Shown one piece after another: positions 17,340 through 25,841 of a stretch of DNA of 62,235 nucleotides. The notes under the pieces were generated by a model that ran no database searches, was not told the origin of the DNA, and saw only the letters and a list, made by a program, of their open reading frames with translations. The first letter of the stretch is position 1. Each line of letters opens with the position of its first letter. A program made the position numbers and the translations under genes. Source of the stretch: Amycolatopsis keratiniphila subsp. keratiniphila (GTDB taxonomy: Bacteria > Actinomycetota > Actinomycetes > Mycobacteriales > Pseudonocardiaceae). The stretch lies in contig NZ_LQMT02000005.1 of NCBI RefSeq assembly GCF_001620365.2, positions 263,906 through 326,140 on the forward strand, written 5' to 3'.

Positions 17340-18269
17340 GTGTTCGATGTCATCGTGATCGGCGGCGGGGCCGCGGGGCTGAGCGCCGCGCAAGTACTGG
17401 GCAGGCAACGGCGTTCGACGCTGGTGCTCGACGCGGGGCAGCCGCGCAACGCTCCTTCCGACGGCGTGCACATGTTCCTGAGCCGGGACGGGTTCTCCCC
17501 GGCGGAGCTGCTGCGGGTCGGCCGCGATGAACTGTCCGGTTACGAGACGGTGAGGCTGGAGACCGCGCGGGTGGCGGCGGTTTCCGGGGAACTGGACGAC
17601 TTCCGCGTGGAGCTGGCGGACGGCCGCGTCGAGCGGGCGCGGCGGCTCGTGCTCGCCACCGGGCAGGTGGACGAGCCCTGGGATATCCCGGGACTGGCCG
17701 AGCGGTTCGGCAAATGCGTGTTCCACTGCCCGTTCTGCCACGGTTACGAGACCACTGGCAAAACCCTCGCCGTACTCGGCCGTGACGTGCCGCAGGTGAT
17801 GCTCGGGCTGTACGTCGCCGACCGGTTCGGCAGGGACGTCGTGGTCCTGACCGACGGCGCGCACGAGCTGCCCGCCGAAGCGCTGGCCCGGTTGGACAAG
17901 GCGGGGATCCCGGTGCGGACGGACCGCGTCGAGCGGGTCGCCGGTGAGCTGGACGCGGTGGAGGTCCATCTGGCCGGCGGTGAGGTGGTGCGGCGCGAGG
18001 CGCTGTTCCACCGGGCCCCGACGCGGCAGGGCGCGCCGTTCGCCGCCGACCTCGGTTGCGAAATCCTCGATGACGGCTGTGTCCGGGTCGACGAGTTCCA
18101 GGCCACCACGGTGCCCGGGGTGTCCGCGGCGGGAGACCTGGCGAGGCTGCCCGTGCTGCCCGACGCGTTGACGCTGGTCAGCCAGGCCGCCGCCGACGGC
18201 GTGCGCGCGGCGGTCTGGCTGGAGCAGGGCCTGTTCCGCGCCGGATTGGCCGGCACGGAACAGGCTTAG
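17340..18269 (+). CDS. Thioredoxin-reductase-like FAD/NAD(P) oxidoreductase
   Basis: 309 residues from GTG 17340, set by GAGGG at 17326-17330; GTG 17334 is too close to that site. The FAD-binding GGGAAGLSAAQVLG begins at residue 9, and the redox pair CPFCHGYE lies near residue 133, as in thioredoxin reductases; the second nucleotide-binding region follows. Stand-alone TrxR-like flavoproteins in biosynthetic clusters can oxidise or reduce thiols and disulfides. A role in thiol or thiazoline chemistry, or in metal release from the imported complex, is possible but unproven. It ends 8 bases from the convergent end of the NRPS operon. Confidence 0.85.
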   Translation: MFDVIVIGGGAAGLSAAQVLGRQRRSTLVLDAGQPRNAPSDGVHMFLSRDGFSPAELLRVGRDELSGYETVRLETARVAAVSGELDDFRVELADGRVERARRLVLATGQVDEPWDIPGLAERFGKCVFHCPFCHGYETTGKTLAVLGRDVPQVMLGLYVADRFGRDVVVLTDGAHELPAEALARLDKAGIPVRTDRVERVAGELDAVEVHLAGGEVVRREALFHRAPTRQGAPFAADLGCEILDDGCVRVDEFQATTVPGVSAAGDLARLPVLPDALTLVSQAAADGVRAAVWLEQGLFRAGLAGTEQA

Positions 18270-18277
18270 CGGCCCGC

Positions 18278-20245
18278 TCACGTCGAATGTGGCCGTGCGG
18301 CGCGGATCCGGGCGGCCACACTCGCGAGGGTCGGTGAGGCGAGGAAGTCACGGACGCTCACCGCGGTGCCGGTTTCGCGCGCGACGCGGGCCAGTGCACG
18401 CACGGCGAGCAGCGAGTCCCCGCCCATCGTGAAGAAGTTCCCGGCCCGGTCGACCTCCGCGACGTCGAGGATCTCTTGCCACAGCGCGGCGATCCGGCGT
18501 TCCACGTCGTCGCGCGGCGGCCCGGATTCCTCGGCCTCCGCCGTGTCGGACCGCGTATACCGGCCCAATACCAGGGTGTCCGGAGCCGGATCGGGATGTT
18601 CCCGGCCGGGCAGAGGTACGGGCGAGTCCCAGGCGCCCGGCTCGGCGAGTGTCCGGACGTGGTCGAGCAGTTCGGCGAACATGCCGGTGATGAGGCCGGG
18701 TTCGAAGATCTCCTCGACGTAGGAGAACACCGCGGTCATGGTGTCGTCGAGTTCGAACAGCCGGACTTCGAGCGCGACCTGCGGGGTGCGGAGCTGCTGA
18801 TGGTGGTCGTGCATGTCGATCACCCCGAGCGGCCCGGCGTCCCCGGGCAGCCGCTGGCCCATCGCCGCGTCCATGCCGAGGGTGCTTTGGAAGACCACGG
18901 GCGCCACCGGCCGGTGTGTTCCGCGGTGCCTGCCCAGCTCACGGGACACCTCGACACCGCTGACGAGGTTGTGCGCGGCGGCGTCGCCGAACTGACGCTG
19001 GCACGCCAGCGCGAGGTCGGTGAAGGAAGCCGAAGCGTCCAGCTCGACGGGGATCAGCATGGTCGACGCGAACGCGCCGATGATGCGGTGCACGTCCTGA
19101 TGCAGGGGCAACCGGTTGAGCTGCAAGGAGTTCAGCAGCATGACGCGATGCCCGGCGGCACGGGCGAGAACGCACGCGTAGGCGGTGAACACGGCCGCGG
19201 AAGGGGTGACGCCGTGCGCGGCGCACTGTGCTCGCACGGCGGCCCAGGTCGGCGCGTCCAGCGTCTGCTGCGTCGTGGCCATGAGATCGGGGCGCGCTTC
19301 GGCGGGGTCGAGACGCAGCGGCAGCGCGGGCGGCTGCCCGAAGCCGGAGAGCCGGTCGAACCACCAGTCGCGGTCGGCCTCCCACGCCGCGGTGCCGGGC
19401 AGCCGCCGAACCGACGTCACGTAGTCGCCGTAGTCGACCTCCAGGGGTGCGAGGGTGGCGTTCCAGTCGGCGACCAGCGAGAACAGGTCGCGATAGAACA
19501 CGTTGGACGACCAGCCGTCGATGATGAGCAGGCTCACCGCGCAGTGCAGCCGTGCGTTGCCGTCGTCGAGCAGTGTCAGCCGGATGTCGATCCCCGGGCC
19601 GTCGCCGGGATTGGGGCCGTTCGTGCTCATCTCGTGCCGCAGGGAAGCCAGTGAGCGCGCGACGTCGTCGGCCGGGACGCCGCGAAGGTCGTTGACGACG
19701 AGGCCGGGCACGGTGGCCGGATCGTCGGCGGGAAGGATGCGCTGCCGTCCGTCGGGCAGCACACGGGCTCGCAGTGTCGGCTGGTGTACGACCAGCCTGC
19801 GCAACGCGTCCTGGAGTGCTTCCGGCGCGTCGTCGGGGTCCACTTCGGACAGTCCGATGTCGACGTAGTGGTGTGCCGAGGGGTAGGACAGTTCCCAACC
19901 GTCCTGCTGGCCGACGAAATACCCCTGCTGCAAGGGAAGCAGGGGGAACGGCTCGTCCGGGTCGGCGCGTTTGGCGACCTCCACGGGCAGCGCCCGGCCA
20001 CCGCCGGTGGCGCGGCGGGCGATCAGCTCGGCGAGCTCGCTGAGTGTGATCTCGACGCGGATGTCGGACAGCGCGAGTACGACGCCGAGCTGCTTGCGGA
20101 CCTGCGCGGACATGCGGACGGCGAGCACGGAATCGCCGCCGAGAGTGAGGAAACCCGCGTCGTGCGGTACCTCGGCAGGGTCGAGCCCGAGCAGCTCGCC
20201 CCAGATCTCGGCCAGTGGCTCCCGGTGGTCAAGGGTGGTGGTCAT
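18278..20245 (-). CDS. T-Cy-T nonribosomal peptide synthetase protein
   Basis: 655 residues from ATG 20245, which overlaps the previous stop (ATGA). Domains: carrier protein with phosphopantetheine Ser in LGGDSVLAVR (about residue 39), heterocyclisation domain (FPLLPLQQGYFVGQQ at about 100; core SLLIIDGWSS near 240), second carrier with MGGDSLLAVR (about 607). There is no adenylation domain. In yersiniabactin synthetase the second Cy and its carrier are fused to the first module; here they are separate. The extra N-terminal carrier may supply the peptidyl carrier that the KS-AT-KR-ACP-Cy-TE protein lacks (inference). The Cy core normally reads DxxxxDxxS; here the first Asp is Ser, so cyclisation may be impaired. 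Last gene of the operon. Confidence 0.88.
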   Translation of the reverse strand: MTTTLDHREPLAEIWGELLGLDPAEVPHDAGFLTLGGDSVLAVRMSAQVRKQLGVVLALSDIRVEITLSELAELIARRATGGGRALPVEVAKRADPDEPFPLLPLQQGYFVGQQDGWELSYPSAHHYVDIGLSEVDPDDAPEALQDALRRLVVHQPTLRARVLPDGRQRILPADDPATVPGLVVNDLRGVPADDVARSLASLRHEMSTNGPNPGDGPGIDIRLTLLDDGNARLHCAVSLLIIDGWSSNVFYRDLFSLVADWNATLAPLEVDYGDYVTSVRRLPGTAAWEADRDWWFDRLSGFGQPPALPLRLDPAEARPDLMATTQQTLDAPTWAAVRAQCAAHGVTPSAAVFTAYACVLARAAGHRVMLLNSLQLNRLPLHQDVHRIIGAFASTMLIPVELDASASFTDLALACQRQFGDAAAHNLVSGVEVSRELGRHRGTHRPVAPVVFQSTLGMDAAMGQRLPGDAGPLGVIDMHDHHQQLRTPQVALEVRLFELDDTMTAVFSYVEEIFEPGLITGMFAELLDHVRTLAEPGAWDSPVPLPGREHPDPAPDTLVLGRYTRSDTAEAEESGPPRDDVERRIAALWQEILDVAEVDRAGNFFTMGGDSLLAVRALARVARETGTAVSVRDFLASPTLASVAARIRAARPHST

Positions 20246-21366
20246 GAGAGTGCTCCAGGTTCCGAAGGGGTGGCGGCCAGCAGCGACTGGCCGAGGGTGC
20301 TGAGCGGGTGTTCGCGACGGGGCAGGTCCAGCAGCGGCCGCAGGCCCGCGTGGCGGAATTCGCCGAGCCATTCGTCGCGGGTGAGGAAGATCCGGTCGCT
20401 CCCGACGCGCAGATCCGCCGAGCCCGCCGCGGGACGACCGGCGGCCGGGGACATCAGGAACTGCATGGAGACCGCGGCCTGGAGGAGTTCACCGCAGGAC
20501 TCGACGACGAGCAGCAACCCGCCCGGCCGCAGCCAGGACCGCGCCGTTTCGAGAACGGCACGGACGTCGACGGCGTTGTGCAGGACGTTCGCCGCGATCA
20601 CGGCGTCGCAGGATTCCGGCTCGACCGAGTGCGTACCGGGGTCGTTGATGTCGAGTTCGCCGAACCGCACCCGATCGTCGTGCGCCAGGATCTTCTTCGC
20701 GGTGTCGAGGAAATAGCGGGACACGTCGGTGAACAGGTAGTCGAGGTCGCCGGTCAGTCCACTCAGGACAGGGATCGCCGTGGCCCCGACACCCGCGCCG
20801 AGTTCCAGGACGCGCGGCGTCGCAGGCGATGCCGTGCGAAGGACCTCCACGAGAGCGGCGTTGAGGTAGCCGTTGATCACGTTCTCGCGGTAGACGCCGT
20901 CCGCGGTCGCCGTGCTGTCGGTCCCGAACAGCACGGACTGCAGGGTGACTTCGTCGCGTAGCAGCTCGGGCAGCCGCGCCGCGGTGGCGTCGAAGAACCC
21001 GCTCACCTCGGCCGGATAACCCAGCCGCGCGCACAACCCGGCCAGTGGCGCGGGATGCGCGGGCGCCGGGGCGAGGTCACGCAGCACGGTGCCGTCGTCC
21101 GACGCGCGCAGCTTCCCGTGCCCGATCAGGGCGCGCAGCCAGCCGCGGACGATCCAGCGGTGCCGTTCGGCGACCCGCAGCCGCTGGAGGACCTGCTCGG
21201 GGCGGTGGCTGACGCCGGGGCGGAACAGGCCGGCCCGGCGAAGCGTGGCCGCCATGGTGTCCGTCGCCGCGTCGTCCAGCCCGCGCATCGCCTCGGGCAG
21301 GGCCGCGAGGTCGACGCCGTCGATGGCGGCCAGCCCGGCCTGGTGGCACGGTTCCGCGGCGATCAC
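20242..21366 (-). CDS. Free-standing SAM methyltransferase, PKS-type
   Basis: 374 residues from GTG 21366, overlapping the upstream stop as GTGA. An N-terminal helical region (residues about 30-150) precedes a class I methyltransferase domain with motif I VLELGAGVGATAIPVL near residue 188, LFTDVSRYFLDTAKK, then VIAANVLHNAVDV. The wording around motif I and DVSRYFLD resembles C-methyltransferase domains embedded in polyketide synthases of the yersiniabactin HMWP1 type. I infer C-methylation of the polyketide carbon in trans, because the PKS protein of this cluster has no methyltransferase domain. Confidence 0.82.
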   Translation of the reverse strand: MIAAEPCHQAGLAAIDGVDLAALPEAMRGLDDAATDTMAATLRRAGLFRPGVSHRPEQVLQRLRVAERHRWIVRGWLRALIGHGKLRASDDGTVLRDLAPAPAHPAPLAGLCARLGYPAEVSGFFDATAARLPELLRDEVTLQSVLFGTDSTATADGVYRENVINGYLNAALVEVLRTASPATPRVLELGAGVGATAIPVLSGLTGDLDYLFTDVSRYFLDTAKKILAHDDRVRFGELDINDPGTHSVEPESCDAVIAANVLHNAVDVRAVLETARSWLRPGGLLLVVESCGELLQAAVSMQFLMSPAAGRPAAGSADLRVGSDRIFLTRDEWLGEFRHAGLRPLLDLPRREHPLSTLGQSLLAATPSEPGALS

Positions 21367-22730
21367 GTCGTGCTCGCCGGGTGCGGAGCGGGGGCGACCT
21401 CGACGGTGACACCGCGGGCGCCGGGCAGGTCGCGCAAACAGGCGCGGGCCGTGGCACGCAACCGCTGCAGGGTGAAGCGCCGCAAGGGTTCGTGGGAGTT
21501 CCCGCCGGGCAGCGCGGCGACTTCGGCGGCCGGGCGCCAAGCCGCCGACGCGGGGGACACCACCTCGAGCAGCCGGGGATCGTGGGCGGCCAGCGTCACG
21601 CGCGCGTCGTTCCGTGCCACCAGCGAGGCCAACCGGGCGGCCGTGATCGAGGATCCCGGCGCATCGGGGAGAGCGCCGTTGGGGATGTCCGGGATCCGGA
21701 CGCCGGAGCCGTCGAGCACGGTGTCCAGCCGGTCGGCGACGTCCGGCCAGCGCAACGGGCGGGGATCGGCCGACGGAAAGGCCGGATCGACCGCGAGAAC
21801 GCAGTCGAAGCGGTAGCGGGTCAGCTCCGAATCCGCGTCGAGGAGCTTGGGGAACGTCGCGATCCGGATCTCGCGCCCGGCGTCGGCACCGGCCTTGGCG
21901 GCGATCCGCGCCAGCGCGACAGGATCGAACAGCAGTTCCTCGTCCCGCTCCGCCCTGGCTTCGGCGCGGTCGGCCAGATCGGGGCCGGTGCCACGCCGCC
22001 GCTCGACCCACGTGCTGAACTCGGCGTGCAGCCCCGCGTGCCGGTTGTCGCCGATCACCACATACCCGCCCGGGGCCACCGTGCGTACGGCCGCGCGCAC
22101 GACCGCGTCCAGATAGCCGGTGTCGGGGAAGCACTGGGTGACGGAGTTGAGTACCACGCAGTCGGGCCCGGCGGCGGGGAAGCCGGCGGCGGCCATCGCG
22201 GAGGACACCACGGGAGCGTCCGTTTCGTGGGCGGCCGCGCGCACGGTCCTCACGGTGCCCGGTACGGAGGGGAGCGGGCGGACGGAGTCGGCGACGACGT
22301 CGGTGCCGACATAGCCCTGGACGAGGGGAGCGAGCCGGTGCAGGAGCATGCCGGTGCCGCAACCCAGCTCCAGTATCCACTCCGGCCGCAGGCCCACGAT
22401 GAGGTCGACGGTCCGCTCCACCCACTGTCGCATGTGGACGGTGGGCAGCGGTTCACCGGTGTCGGACGCCCGCCAGCCGCTGAGGTCGAGGTCCCCGGGG
22501 ACGTCGCGGGGAGCGGCGTCATAGGTCAGCTGGTAGACCTCGCTCCAGTGCTCGAGGTATTCGGTGACGAGCGCGCCAGGCACCGGCGTCGTCGCGAGCA
22601 AGTGCGCGGCGGGATGGATCCGTACGCCCGAGTCCGTGGGCTCGGCATGGCCGATCCACGGATGGGTGCGCAGCTTCGCCGCCACCGTGGCGAAGAGTGT
22701 GGTGTCGGGCCTGGTCAATGGTTCGGGCAC
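21363..22730 (-). CDS. Free-standing SAM methyltransferase, NRPS-type
   Basis: 455 residues from GTG 22730, with AAGGAGGAA upstream; it overlaps the ATPase gene by 16 bases. Motif I is WILELGCGTGMLLHRLAP at about residue 120, followed by YVGTDVVADSV and CVVLNSVTQCFPD. This is the pattern of the methyltransferase domains normally inserted into NRPS modules making thiazolines (HMWP/pyochelin synthetase type). About 150 C-terminal residues beyond the core are also shared with such inserted domains. It is likely to methylate a thiazoline alpha-carbon or ring nitrogen in trans; the site cannot be predicted from sequence. Confidence 0.82.
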   Translation of the reverse strand: MPEPLTRPDTTLFATVAAKLRTHPWIGHAEPTDSGVRIHPAAHLLATTPVPGALVTEYLEHWSEVYQLTYDAAPRDVPGDLDLSGWRASDTGEPLPTVHMRQWVERTVDLIVGLRPEWILELGCGTGMLLHRLAPLVQGYVGTDVVADSVRPLPSVPGTVRTVRAAAHETDAPVVSSAMAAAGFPAAGPDCVVLNSVTQCFPDTGYLDAVVRAAVRTVAPGGYVVIGDNRHAGLHAEFSTWVERRRGTGPDLADRAEARAERDEELLFDPVALARIAAKAGADAGREIRIATFPKLLDADSELTRYRFDCVLAVDPAFPSADPRPLRWPDVADRLDTVLDGSGVRIPDIPNGALPDAPGSSITAARLASLVARNDARVTLAAHDPRLLEVVSPASAAWRPAAEVAALPGGNSHEPLRRFTLQRLRATARACLRDLPGARGVTVEVAPAPHPASTT

Positions 22731-24112
22731 AGGGTGATTCCTCCTTCGTCGCGCGGGTTCACCGCGGTTTCGGCGAGCAGGCTGTCGTGCAGCCGAAGGA
22801 CTCGGTCCGCGTAGCGGACGACGCGGGGGTCGTGGGTGGCGGCCAGGACGGCCATCCCGTCGGCGCGGTGACGGGCCAGCAGCCCGAGTACGGCCTCGGC
22901 GGTCTCGTCGTCGAGTGCCGACGTCGGTTCGTCGGCGAGCAGCATCCGCGGCCGGGTGGCGAGCGCGCGGGCGAGGACGGCACGTTGCCGCTGCCCGCCG
23001 GACAGCGCGCCGGGGCGGCGTCGTCCGGTCGCGGGGTCGAGCCCGACGGCGAGCAGGAGCTCTTCCGCCGCCGAACGGGCCTGGTGACGGGAGAATCCGC
23101 GCAGGACCCGGGCGGGGCGGGCGACCGCGGTGATCGCCCGGTGCGCGGGGTTGAGGGCGTCGAGCGGATCTTGCGCCAGGTACTGGATCGCGCGCAGCTG
23201 GTCCCGGTCACGGGTCCGGAGCGACGGCAGCGGACGGCCGTCCAAGGTGATCTGTCCGGTGTGGACCTCGTGAAGTCCCGCCAGCGCGCGTAACAACGTC
23301 GTCTTCCCGCTACCGGAAGCGCCGACGAGCACGACCAGTTCGCCACCGTGCACGGTGAAGGTCGCGTCACGGACCAGAGATACGGGCCGCTCGATGCCCA
23401 CCGCGGACACCGTGAGGACGGCTTGGGTGGTCGGCGGTCGTGCGGGCGATGAAGGCAGGACGAGCGGCGGCGAGCCGAAGTCGATCACGCGATCGGCCAG
23501 CGCGGCCACGAACTCGCGGTCGTGCGAGATGATCAGGGTGGCGCCGGTACGTTCGTCGCGACGTCGGCGGACCACGTCGGCGACGCGGCGGACGGCGTCC
23601 GCGTCCAGCGCGCTGGTCGGCTCGTCGAGCAGCAGGAGCGGGGGACGACCGGCGATCGCCCTGGCGAGTGCGACCCGCTGTGCCTGCCCGCCGGAGAGCT
23701 GATGCGGCCGTTTCGTCCGGACCGCGGCGGGGTCCAGCCCAGCGGTGCGCAGCGCGTCGTCGACCTGGCTCCCGCCCGATTCGGAGACAAGGCGTTCGAC
23801 CGTCCACAGAGGATTCAGCGTGCCCGCCGGGTCCTGGCCGAGAAGCCCGGTGGCCCGGCGTCGCCAGGCGGCCGACGAGCGGCCTGGCGACACCGGTGTC
23901 CCGGCCCACGTGATTTCGCCGCTCACCCTGTGCAGCCCGGGCGGCAGGACGTCGAGGATCGTCCGCAGCAGCGTCGTCTTCCCACTGCCGGAAGGGCCGG
24001 TCACGGCCACTACGGTGTTCGCGGGGACGTCCAGGCTGACGTCGCCGAGCACGGGATGACCCAGTCCGTTGTGGACGGTCAGGCCGCGCACGGTCAGCTC
24101 CGCTTGGGTCAT
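22715..24112 (-). CDS. Dual ABC ATPase of oligopeptide/nickel-type importer (fused DppD-DppF)
   Basis: 465 residues from ATG 24112 (ATGA overlap). Two complete ATPase halves: Walker A GPSGSGKTT, signature LSGGQAQR, Walker B LLLLDEPTSALD; then GASGSGKTT, LSGGQRQR and MLLADEPTSALD. The fusion corresponds to the DppD and DppF/NikD and NikE pair that powers oligopeptide, nickel or metallophore import. Placement between the permeases and the methyltransferases within one operon ties import to biosynthesis. Confidence 0.93.
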   Translation of the reverse strand: MTQAELTVRGLTVHNGLGHPVLGDVSLDVPANTVVAVTGPSGSGKTTLLRTILDVLPPGLHRVSGEITWAGTPVSPGRSSAAWRRRATGLLGQDPAGTLNPLWTVERLVSESGGSQVDDALRTAGLDPAAVRTKRPHQLSGGQAQRVALARAIAGRPPLLLLDEPTSALDADAVRRVADVVRRRRDERTGATLIISHDREFVAALADRVIDFGSPPLVLPSSPARPPTTQAVLTVSAVGIERPVSLVRDATFTVHGGELVVLVGASGSGKTTLLRALAGLHEVHTGQITLDGRPLPSLRTRDRDQLRAIQYLAQDPLDALNPAHRAITAVARPARVLRGFSRHQARSAAEELLLAVGLDPATGRRRPGALSGGQRQRAVLARALATRPRMLLADEPTSALDDETAEAVLGLLARHRADGMAVLAATHDPRVVRYADRVLRLHDSLLAETAVNPRDEGGITLCPNH

Positions 24113-24885
24113 GCCGTCACCGGTTCCCGGCGGCGTGCCCGCAGTGCCCACGTGACCAGGCAGGCCAGCGCCGCGAGCAGGAGCGCCGGCGTGGCCACGG
24201 CCGCGGGGTTGTCCGCGGCCCCTGGCAGGTTTTCGCGCAGCATCAGCGCCCAGTCCGGCTCTGGCGGCTGGGCACCGAACCCGAGCAGCGTCATCGTGCA
24301 GGCCAGTTGCAGCCCGAGCACGAACCGCAGCCCCGCCTCGGCCACGATCAGCCCGGCCATGGCCGGGGCCATCTCCCGCACCAGCAGCACTGCGGTGTTC
24401 TCGCCCCGGCCGCGGGCGGCGTCGGCCCAGCCTGCCGCACGGGTCCGTCGGGTGGTGTCGCGGACGATTTGCGTCGTCAGCGGCGCTCCGCCGCACACCG
24501 TGGCCACGACGACCGCGACCGGACCGGGTACGGCCACCGCGAGCACGAGCGCGACCAGCAGCAGTGGCAGCGCCACGAGGACATCGGCGAGTCCGGTGAT
24601 CAGCCTCCCCGGCAGGCCGTCGTTCCAGCCCGCGACCAGTCCACCGGCGACACCCAGCACGCAGGTGATAGCCCCCGCCGCGGCCGCGAGCAGCACCAGG
24701 CCCGCCCCACCCGCCAGCGACCGCGACAGCACGTCCCGGCCCAGCACGTCGGTGCCCAGCAGATGGCCGAGCCCAGGCGGCGTGAACGGCGCACCCGAGA
24801 CGGCCGCCGGATCCCGTGGTGCCAGCAGGCCTCCGGCGAGTGTGACGACCGCTAGCGCCGCCGCGGTGAACCAGCCGGTCTTCAT
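24109..24885 (-). CDS. ABC importer permease (DppC/NikC type)
   Basis: 258 residues from ATG 24885 (ATGA overlap). Starts with a membrane span, then HLLGTDVLGRDVLSR, the hallmark N-terminal loop of DppC-type permeases; about six spans in all. The EAA-like loop that docks on the ATPase is GWADAARGRGENTAVLL. Partner of the permease upstream and the fused ATPase downstream. Confidence 0.9.
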   Translation of the reverse strand: MKTGWFTAAALAVVTLAGGLLAPRDPAAVSGAPFTPPGLGHLLGTDVLGRDVLSRSLAGGAGLVLLAAAAGAITCVLGVAGGLVAGWNDGLPGRLITGLADVLVALPLLLVALVLAVAVPGPVAVVVATVCGGAPLTTQIVRDTTRRTRAAGWADAARGRGENTAVLLVREMAPAMAGLIVAEAGLRFVLGLQLACTMTLLGFGAQPPEPDWALMLRENLPGAADNPAAVATPALLLAALACLVTWALRARRREPVTA

Positions 24886-25841
24886 CGCCGTTCCCGCCGG
24901 ACATCGGCGGCCGTGGCCGCGAGATCCGCCAGCGCGGTGCCCGCGACGACGATCAGCGCACCGATCAACCCGACCGCCGCGACGACCGGCGTGTCCCGGC
25001 CCGCGACCGCGGTGACGAGCAATTCGCCCAGCCCCTGGTAGCCGAGCATGGTTTCGACGACGGCCGCCGCGGTGACGGTGCCGGCGGTCAGCGTCGCGGC
25101 CGCGCGGATCGCGGGGGACAGCACGAACGGCAGCACATGCCGGACGTGCAGTCGCAGGCCGGTGACGCCCCGCGCCACGGCGTCACGGACGTGGGGTGCC
25201 GCGCAGGCGTCCGCGACGGCGCCACCGAGCAGTCCGCCGCCCCAGGCCGCGGCAGGCAGGGCGAGTGCGAGCGACGGCAGCACCAGCAGATCCGGCCGGT
25301 CCAGCGGCGACCCGCCGGGCAACAGCAGGGACACCGGTGGCAGCCAGCCGAGCAGCGCGCTGAGGACGAGGACGAGGCCGGCGACCACGACGACCTGCGG
25401 GATCGACGAGACGGTCGTGCTCAGCGCGGCCCACCGCCGTGCCCAGCCGGGCCTGCTGCCGCCGATGGCCCAGCCGAGGGCGAACATGAGCGGCAGCGCG
25501 ATCAGCACCGCCGCCGCCGTGAGCACGGCCGTGGCTTCGAGCCGGGGCAGCAGCAGATCGGCGACCGGCCGGTCGGTGACGAGTGAACGTCCCCAATCAC
25601 CACGCAGGATCGCCGCGGTCCACTGTCCCCAGCGCTGCCACAGCGGCGCGTCCAAGCCGAGGGTTTCTCGCAGCTGCCGCAGGGTTTCCGCGTCCGCGCG
25701 GCTCCCGGTCCGGGTCTCGGCCGCGTCCGAAGGCAGGGCACTGACCGCGGCGAACACCACGGCCGAGACCACGATGGCGGTCGCGGCGGCCCGCACCAGC
25801 ACGAGACTGCCCGTGCGGGCCGACGACGAACGAGCGCTCAC
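24882..25841 (-). CDS. ABC importer permease (DppB/NikB type)
   Basis: 319 residues from GTG 25841, which overlaps the stop of the binding-protein gene as GTGA; the longer open frame upstream of this codon is antisense noise. Features of DppB permeases: an extracellular loop after span 1 with LGLDAPLWQRWGQW and GDWGRSLVTDRPV, then five more spans, including LGYQGLGELLVTAVAGRD near the C-terminus. Confidence 0.9.
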   Translation of the reverse strand: MSARSSSARTGSLVLVRAAATAIVVSAVVFAAVSALPSDAAETRTGSRADAETLRQLRETLGLDAPLWQRWGQWTAAILRGDWGRSLVTDRPVADLLLPRLEATAVLTAAAVLIALPLMFALGWAIGGSRPGWARRWAALSTTVSSIPQVVVVAGLVLVLSALLGWLPPVSLLLPGGSPLDRPDLLVLPSLALALPAAAWGGGLLGGAVADACAAPHVRDAVARGVTGLRLHVRHVLPFVLSPAIRAAATLTAGTVTAAAVVETMLGYQGLGELLVTAVAGRDTPVVAAVGLIGALIVVAGTALADLAATAADVRRERR